From: Bacteroidota bacterium
GTDB lineage: Bacteria; Bacteroidota; Bacteroidia; Chitinophagales; Saprospiraceae
DNA: 64,000 nucleotides
Direction of reading: 5' to 3'
Assembly: GCA_016124585.1 (NCBI GenBank)
Contig: WGNL01000021.1
Coordinates: forward strand, 1 to 64,000
Part shown: one piece after another, positions 60,350 to 64,000 of the stretch
Layout: the number at the start of each line of letters is the position of its first letter
How positions within the stretch are numbered: position 1 is the first letter of the stretch
Translations under genes and position numbers: made by a program
Notes under the pieces: generated by a model
Told to the model about the DNA's origin: nothing
Database searches by the model: none
Seen by the model: only the letters and a program-made list of their open reading frames with translations

Positions 60350-60413
60350 GGCGTTCTCAAGATTTGTTGATGAAAAGATGTGAATTCGTCGGTTTCACCC
60401 TGATTTTCATTCA

Positions 60414-60947
60414 TCAATTTTTCTTGGAGCCTTTATTGTCATCGTGGTCATCGAAAGCTTTTGACAGCTTGCCTACTTGACTCAAGTCAATATTCCCAAT
60501 GAAACTCAAAAGCACAAAATCTTCATCGTCACCTCCAACGAGCAGCAGTAATTCGTTCAGCGTGCTACCGCCATTGCTGTCCTTCACGAGAAACTTGACA
60601 TTTTGGTCTTTGCCTTCCCGAACTTCCAAGAGGGTCTCATAGCCTTTGGTATTGATGGTGGCAAGTGCTTCTTTGTAAAATTTGGCGCCGTCCGTATCAG
60701 TTGTCAGGATACGCAAACCCTTCAAGTCTTTCACAACTGACATGACCGCTTGGGCCTCCTCATCGTCGAGGTCGAGCTCCATTTTGTTGATCATCGAAAA
60801 CATTTTCCCGCTGATGTAAACCACCGTAAAACGTTCGTCGTCAACATACTTTGAAAAATACTTCGAGATGGCATCTTCCTGCGCAACGGCAGTACTGGTA
60901 ATTCCTGCGGTGAGGAACAAAGCAAAAAGGATTGACAGGTATTTCAT
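60414..60947 (-). CDS. DUF4252 domain protein (copy 1)
   Basis: A 177-residue exported protein with a signal peptide (1-22, TSTAVAQ) and a DUF4252 domain, with FTVVYISGKMFSMINKMELD (about 37-56) and ENLLEVREGKDQNVKFLVKD-like strands and a terminal basic tail (DDNKGSKKN). It is third in the sigma-factor unit, 108 bases after the anti-sigma-like gene. Its paralogue follows. Such pairs suggest a two-subunit or duplicated envelope sensor, but no activity is known. Confidence 0.8.
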   Translation of the reverse strand: MKYLSILFALFLTAGITSTAVAQEDAISKYFSKYVDDERFTVVYISGKMFSMINKMELDLDDEEAQAVMSVVKDLKGLRILTTDTDGAKFYKEALATINTKGYETLLEVREGKDQNVKFLVKDSNGGSTLNELLLLVGGDDEDFVLLSFIGNIDLSQVGKLSKAFDDHDDNKGSKKN

Positions 60948-61055
60948 TTTTAAAGGAATTTAATATTGTCGAATTGTTTGACTGTTGAATTGTTATTCGT
61001 GACGGCCATCGCATTGTACAATGATAACAGTTCAGCAATCCAGCAACCTCTACAA

Positions 61056-61544
61056 TCAATTAAGGTATTTGCCCACTTTTTCCAGTTCTTTCATCTCTTC
61101 GCCGGCCTTCTTGGTGCCTTTGTTAAGTTTGGACGAAAGAAGTTTGAGGGCTTTCACGGTTTCTTCGTAGGCTACTTTCTCATCTTTAATTTCGTACTTG
61201 GTCCAGTCGATAGAAGCAACCTGTGCGGTAGAAGCTGGTGGTTTTACTAGAAAAACCATGGCAAGCACCAGCACTGCACCCACTGCGGCGATGCGAAGCA
61301 ATTGCTTTGGCCAAGTGCGCATCCGCACAATTTTGGCCTCCCCAGCCCCTATTTTTTGGAACAAAGCTTCGTCAAAGTCATCTGACAAGGTTTGTACTCG
61401 TTCCTGGGAAAAGTATTGGAACAAGGGCTGGAATTCTCGCAGGTCTTCTGCAACTGGTTCCCCGCTGTTAAAATATTCCCGAATTCGAGCTTCTTCTTCC
61501 AGCGTGGTTTCTCCTTCAAAATATTTTTCAATAAGCGCTTTCAT
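61056..61544 (-). CDS. Anti-sigma-factor-like membrane protein
   Basis: A 162-residue single-pass membrane protein. The N-terminal cytoplasmic part (about 1-75) has an acidic, helical FEGETTLEEEARIREYF pattern as in short anti-sigma domains, one membrane helix covers about 85-104 (IAAVGAVLVLAMVFLV), and the C-terminal 55 residues are a Lys/Glu-rich helix outside. It is encoded 59 bases after the ECF sigma factor, the usual place for its antagonist. No zinc-binding HxxxCxxC motif is present, so it is not a ZAS-type anti-sigma factor. Its signal is unknown. Confidence 0.7.
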   Translation of the reverse strand: MKALIEKYFEGETTLEEEARIREYFNSGEPVAEDLREFQPLFQYFSQERVQTLSDDFDEALFQKIGAGEAKIVRMRTWPKQLLRIAAVGAVLVLAMVFLVKPPASTAQVASIDWTKYEIKDEKVAYEETVKALKLLSSKLNKGTKKAGEEMKELEKVGKYLN

Positions 61545-61603
61545 GTTCAAAAATTTATGTCAACTAGTCGATTATCAAAGGATTTAATTTCGCATATCTG
61601 TTT

Positions 61604-62101
61604 TCATTCTTCATGCCTCAGCCCTGCCCTGACCGCCTTTCTTGCCCTGAACAGATAAACTTTCACTTGGTCCATTGGCACATTGAGCTGGTCAGCGATT
61701 TCCTGATAACTCAGGCCCTCAATATCCCGGAGCTGCATGATGTCACGTTGCTTGTCTGGCAATCGGTTCATCAGGCCACGCACTTGGTTAAACACATCAT
61801 GGGTCACCGTTTCATCATAAGGTGTGGCAGCATGGTCGTGGAGGTCAAATCCGGCGGCCATGGGCACCATCCTTTGGTGTTTCGATCGCAATTTGTCAAT
61901 GGATAAATTCTTAGTAGCCGTTATGCACCAAGCCTCCACGTTCGAAATTTCTGCCATGTGCTGGCGGTTGTTCCAAAGTTTGATGAACACTTCCTGCACA
62001 ACATCCTCTGCCTCTGCTGCCTGCCCGACAATGCCAAGAGCAAAGCGGTAAAGCCGGTTTTTTATCGGCAGAATTTTCGTTTTAAATTCGAGTTGGTTCA
62101 T
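61604..62101 (-). CDS. ECF sigma factor
   Basis: A 165-residue ECF-type sigma-70 factor. Region 2 is visible in RLYRFALGIVGQAAEAEDVVQEVFIKLWNNRQHM (about 18-50) and region 4 in PDKQRDIMQLRDIEGLSYQEIADQLNVPMDQVKVYLFRARKAVR (about 117-160), the helix-turn-helix that binds the -35 element. It heads a four-gene unit with the anti-sigma-like protein and two DUF4252 proteins, so these probably form one envelope-stress or surface-signal module. The start at 62101 gives the usual ECF length; an upstream extension of 38 residues lacks conservation. Confidence 0.9.
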   Translation of the reverse strand: MNQLEFKTKILPIKNRLYRFALGIVGQAAEAEDVVQEVFIKLWNNRQHMAEISNVEAWCITATKNLSIDKLRSKHQRMVPMAAGFDLHDHAATPYDETVTHDVFNQVRGLMNRLPDKQRDIMQLRDIEGLSYQEIADQLNVPMDQVKVYLFRARKAVRAGLRHEE

Positions 62102-62323
62102 CAAAATTGCGATATGTAAATTGTTCCAAGCTGAGTACAAAAGCCAGACGACGGTATTTTTTAGTTTGTTACAGCTTTTGAATTTTTTTTGTAAAAAAGC
62201 CCTTTCTAGCAGCAAATCAAATTTACGCCTAAATTAGCCGCTAATCGGAATTGGCTATTTTCACAGGCAAAATTGTTCAGATGCAAAATGCCCTCATGGG
62301 CAAGTAAACCGTAAATCCACTTC

Positions 62324-64000
62324 GTGCCACAAAACATCACCCTACCATTTCATACCATCAAGCTTCGCCTCAACAATGGCGATGATTTGTCATTTCCCCT
62401 ATCCGACCCCAACGCATTTCATCTTGGCATTGCAGAAACCGAACTTGCTGAAAAATTTGCGACACAATTCCAGAGGAAACAACTGGACAAAGGCCAAATC
62501 TTGGGCCTGTTAGACCTACTTCGGGATGGCGAATTCCAGACAAAAAAAATCATCGTGCCCTTTGCCGAATCTCCAGATGGCATCAGTTTTCCTGAATTTG
62601 AATTGGAATTTGACTACATCGTACAACCACAAAACGAAGCTTTTTGGGGCATGATTCCGGCACTTGGCCTTGAGACATTGTCAGGTTCTGAGGCTGAACT
62701 TGAACATCACCTCATGGAGGTAGTCCGCATTGAGTTTTCCTCCAAAAAAAGGATGCAAAGTGTTTTCCAAATCATAGCGGCAAGTTGGTTTGACAATGCA
62801 TCAGTGGTTCGCTCCGAAATCAAATTAAAGACTTGGTCACCCGCAGAACTCGTTGAAAACCAGCGGAATAAGCAGCTTGAATTATTGCCGAAGGTCGCCG
62901 AAAAAATGGCAGAACCAAATCCACAAGCATTTGGTCGGGAAGAAGAACTTTCCCAGATGGAGCGCATTTTGAAAGGACGTTTTAGCCGAAACCTATTACT
63001 GGTTGGAGCATCTGGCACTGGCAAAACTGCTTTGGTTCAGGAATTGGTACACAGAAAAAAGCGGCTTGGCATTGAGGCGGATATTTGGGAAACAACCGCC
63101 TCTGTGCTCATCAAAGAGCTTACAACAGAGACGGGCTGGCAGGATAATACTACCCTACTTGTAAAAGAACTGACACTTAAAGGCGACGTACTCTTTGTTC
63201 GAAACCTAGCCGAATTATTCGAAGTGGGACGATATGAAGGCAATTCCGTGAGTATGGCCGAATATCTTCGCAGTGCCATCGGGCGAGGTGAAATAACGTT
63301 GATTGGTGAGTGTACACCGGAAGAACGTGCCCGCATCGAACTGCGGAGCCCAGGTTATTTGGCCCATTTCCAAACTGTTCAAGTGACCGTTCCAAAGTCG
63401 GATGTTGAGGCCATCATTTTACAGAAAATTAAAAACCTGGCCGACCGGCGAAATGTATCCGTTGAACCAGAAGCTGTTCATGAAATAGTTCGATTGCACC
63501 GCCGTTTCTCACCCTACAGCGGCATGCTAGGCAAGCCTATTCGCTTTCTTGAAAGCATTTTACTAGGTCTTTCTGATAAACCTTTTTTGCCCAAAAAGAA
63601 AAAAAATAAGGCCACTGAAATTGCCTTGGGGCAAGTTGCAGGGGGTGAATTCACCGAAGCAATCACCCGCAGTTTAGTATTGAAAAACTATTGCGAAGAG
63701 TCAGGTTTGCCCAACTTCATGGTTGACCCAGCGGTGCCAATGGATGTTTCAGCCATTCGCAAATCGTTCAACGCTAATGTATTTGGCCAGGAGAGAGCCG
63801 TGGAAGCCGTTGTTGACATGCTTGCCACGGTGAAAACGGCCTTAAGCCGAACGGGTAAACCAATTGCCTCTTTCCTATTTGCCGGCCCAACTGGAGTTGG
63901 TAAAACAGAATTGGCAAAGGTGCTGGCCACCACCATGTTTGGCAGCCGAGAACGCTTGCTTCGGTTCGATATGAGCGAGTATAGTAGCCCTTGGTCTGTG
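62324..64000 (+). CDS. Clp/ClpB-like AAA+ ATPase, atypical, partial
   Basis: The gene starts at GTG 62324, the only usable start after an in-frame TAA at 62312, and runs off the window, so only 559 residues are seen. Residues 1-190 form an unusual N-terminal domain. A first AAA+ domain begins with PQAFGREEEL and Walker A GASGTGKT (about 230-237). Its expected Walker B acidic pair (DE) is replaced by Arg293-Asn294 in DVLFVRNLAEL, and the conserved pore loop of ClpB is not recognised, so it should hydrolyse ATP poorly. The second domain begins with NANVFGQERAV and Walker A GPTGVGKTELAK (about 522-533). Relatives are ClpB/ClpA-type unfoldases. This variant may serve as a regulator or have a divided function. 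Confidence 0.75.
   Translation, partial: MPQNITLPFHTIKLRLNNGDDLSFPLSDPNAFHLGIAETELAEKFATQFQRKQLDKGQILGLLDLLRDGEFQTKKIIVPFAESPDGISFPEFELEFDYIVQPQNEAFWGMIPALGLETLSGSEAELEHHLMEVVRIEFSSKKRMQSVFQIIAASWFDNASVVRSEIKLKTWSPAELVENQRNKQLELLPKVAEKMAEPNPQAFGREEELSQMERILKGRFSRNLLLVGASGTGKTALVQELVHRKKRLGIEADIWETTASVLIKELTTETGWQDNTTLLVKELTLKGDVLFVRNLAELFEVGRYEGNSVSMAEYLRSAIGRGEITLIGECTPEERARIELRSPGYLAHFQTVQVTVPKSDVEAIILQKIKNLADRRNVSVEPEAVHEIVRLHRRFSPYSGMLGKPIRFLESILLGLSDKPFLPKKKKNKATEIALGQVAGGEFTEAITRSLVLKNYCEESGLPNFMVDPAVPMDVSAIRKSFNANVFGQERAVEAVVDMLATVKTALSRTGKPIASFLFAGPTGVGKTELAKVLATTMFGSRERLLRFDMSEYSSPWSV

Overview
The window looks like chromosomal DNA of a Bacteroidota bacterium, most likely a saprospirian relative (Haliscomenobacter/Lewinella type); the lineage is an inference. 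The evidence is: C-terminal sorting domains of the type IX secretion system on four proteins, an 8.6 kb SprB-like adhesin with a type B sorting domain, two GldM-C-like proteins, a SusC/CirA-type TonB-dependent receptor, futalosine-pathway menaquinone synthesis, DUF4252 proteins beside an ECF sigma factor, and several TAnnTTTG promoter elements without Shine-Dalgarno sequences. No tRNA, rRNA, CRISPR array, integrase, transposase or phage gene was seen.

Layout. 1-1.8 kb: a 21-bp tandem repeat array, a rhamnose-mutarotase-like enzyme and an SDR dehydrogenase. 1.8-4.1 kb: two GldM-C-like paralogues and a nucleotidyltransferase-like gene with a small partner. 4.1-10.6 kb: urocanate hydratase, an SLC13/TrkA-C permease and a TonB-dependent receptor. 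11-18 kb: secreted proteins (a type A sorting-domain protein, a subtilase, a GH9 glycanase), a pirin and a lipoprotein. 18-27.5 kb: a GyrI-like domain protein, an ABC exporter, two Fe-S electron-transfer proteins, another sorting-domain protein and a double amidohydrolase. 27.6-34 kb: desaturase, GNAT, methyltransferase, a small barrel protein, and a probable envelope operon of a coiled-coil membrane protein, a substrate-binding/OmpA fusion and a lipoprotein. 34-45.5 kb: a candidate non-coding RNA, a frameshifted fibronectin-like gene, a helical-repeat protein and the giant adhesin. 45.8-57 kb: housekeeping genes (GT2, FAD oxidoreductase, arginine deiminase, DciA-like, mqnB, ybbR-like, miaE, LOG, ahcY) and a large envelope protein. 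57-64 kb: a shortened methylmalonyl-CoA mutase small subunit, class II aldolase, an ECF sigma/anti-sigma/DUF4252 operon, and the start of an atypical Clp ATPase.

The points most worth a second look are a promoter-terminator pair with no open frame between them (about 34.05-34.32 kb, minus strand), the substrate-binding/OmpA plus coiled-coil membrane protein operon, the Clp ATPase whose first ATPase domain lacks the Walker B acidic pair, the strict two-type alternation of 24 repeats in the giant adhesin, and the 21-bp array with an exact 84-bp duplication. Several genes carry visible lesions or unusual starts: a one-base frameshift near 35070, no ATG/GTG/TTG start for the FAD oxidoreductase, and a mutase whose 3' end runs into an intergenic inverted repeat.
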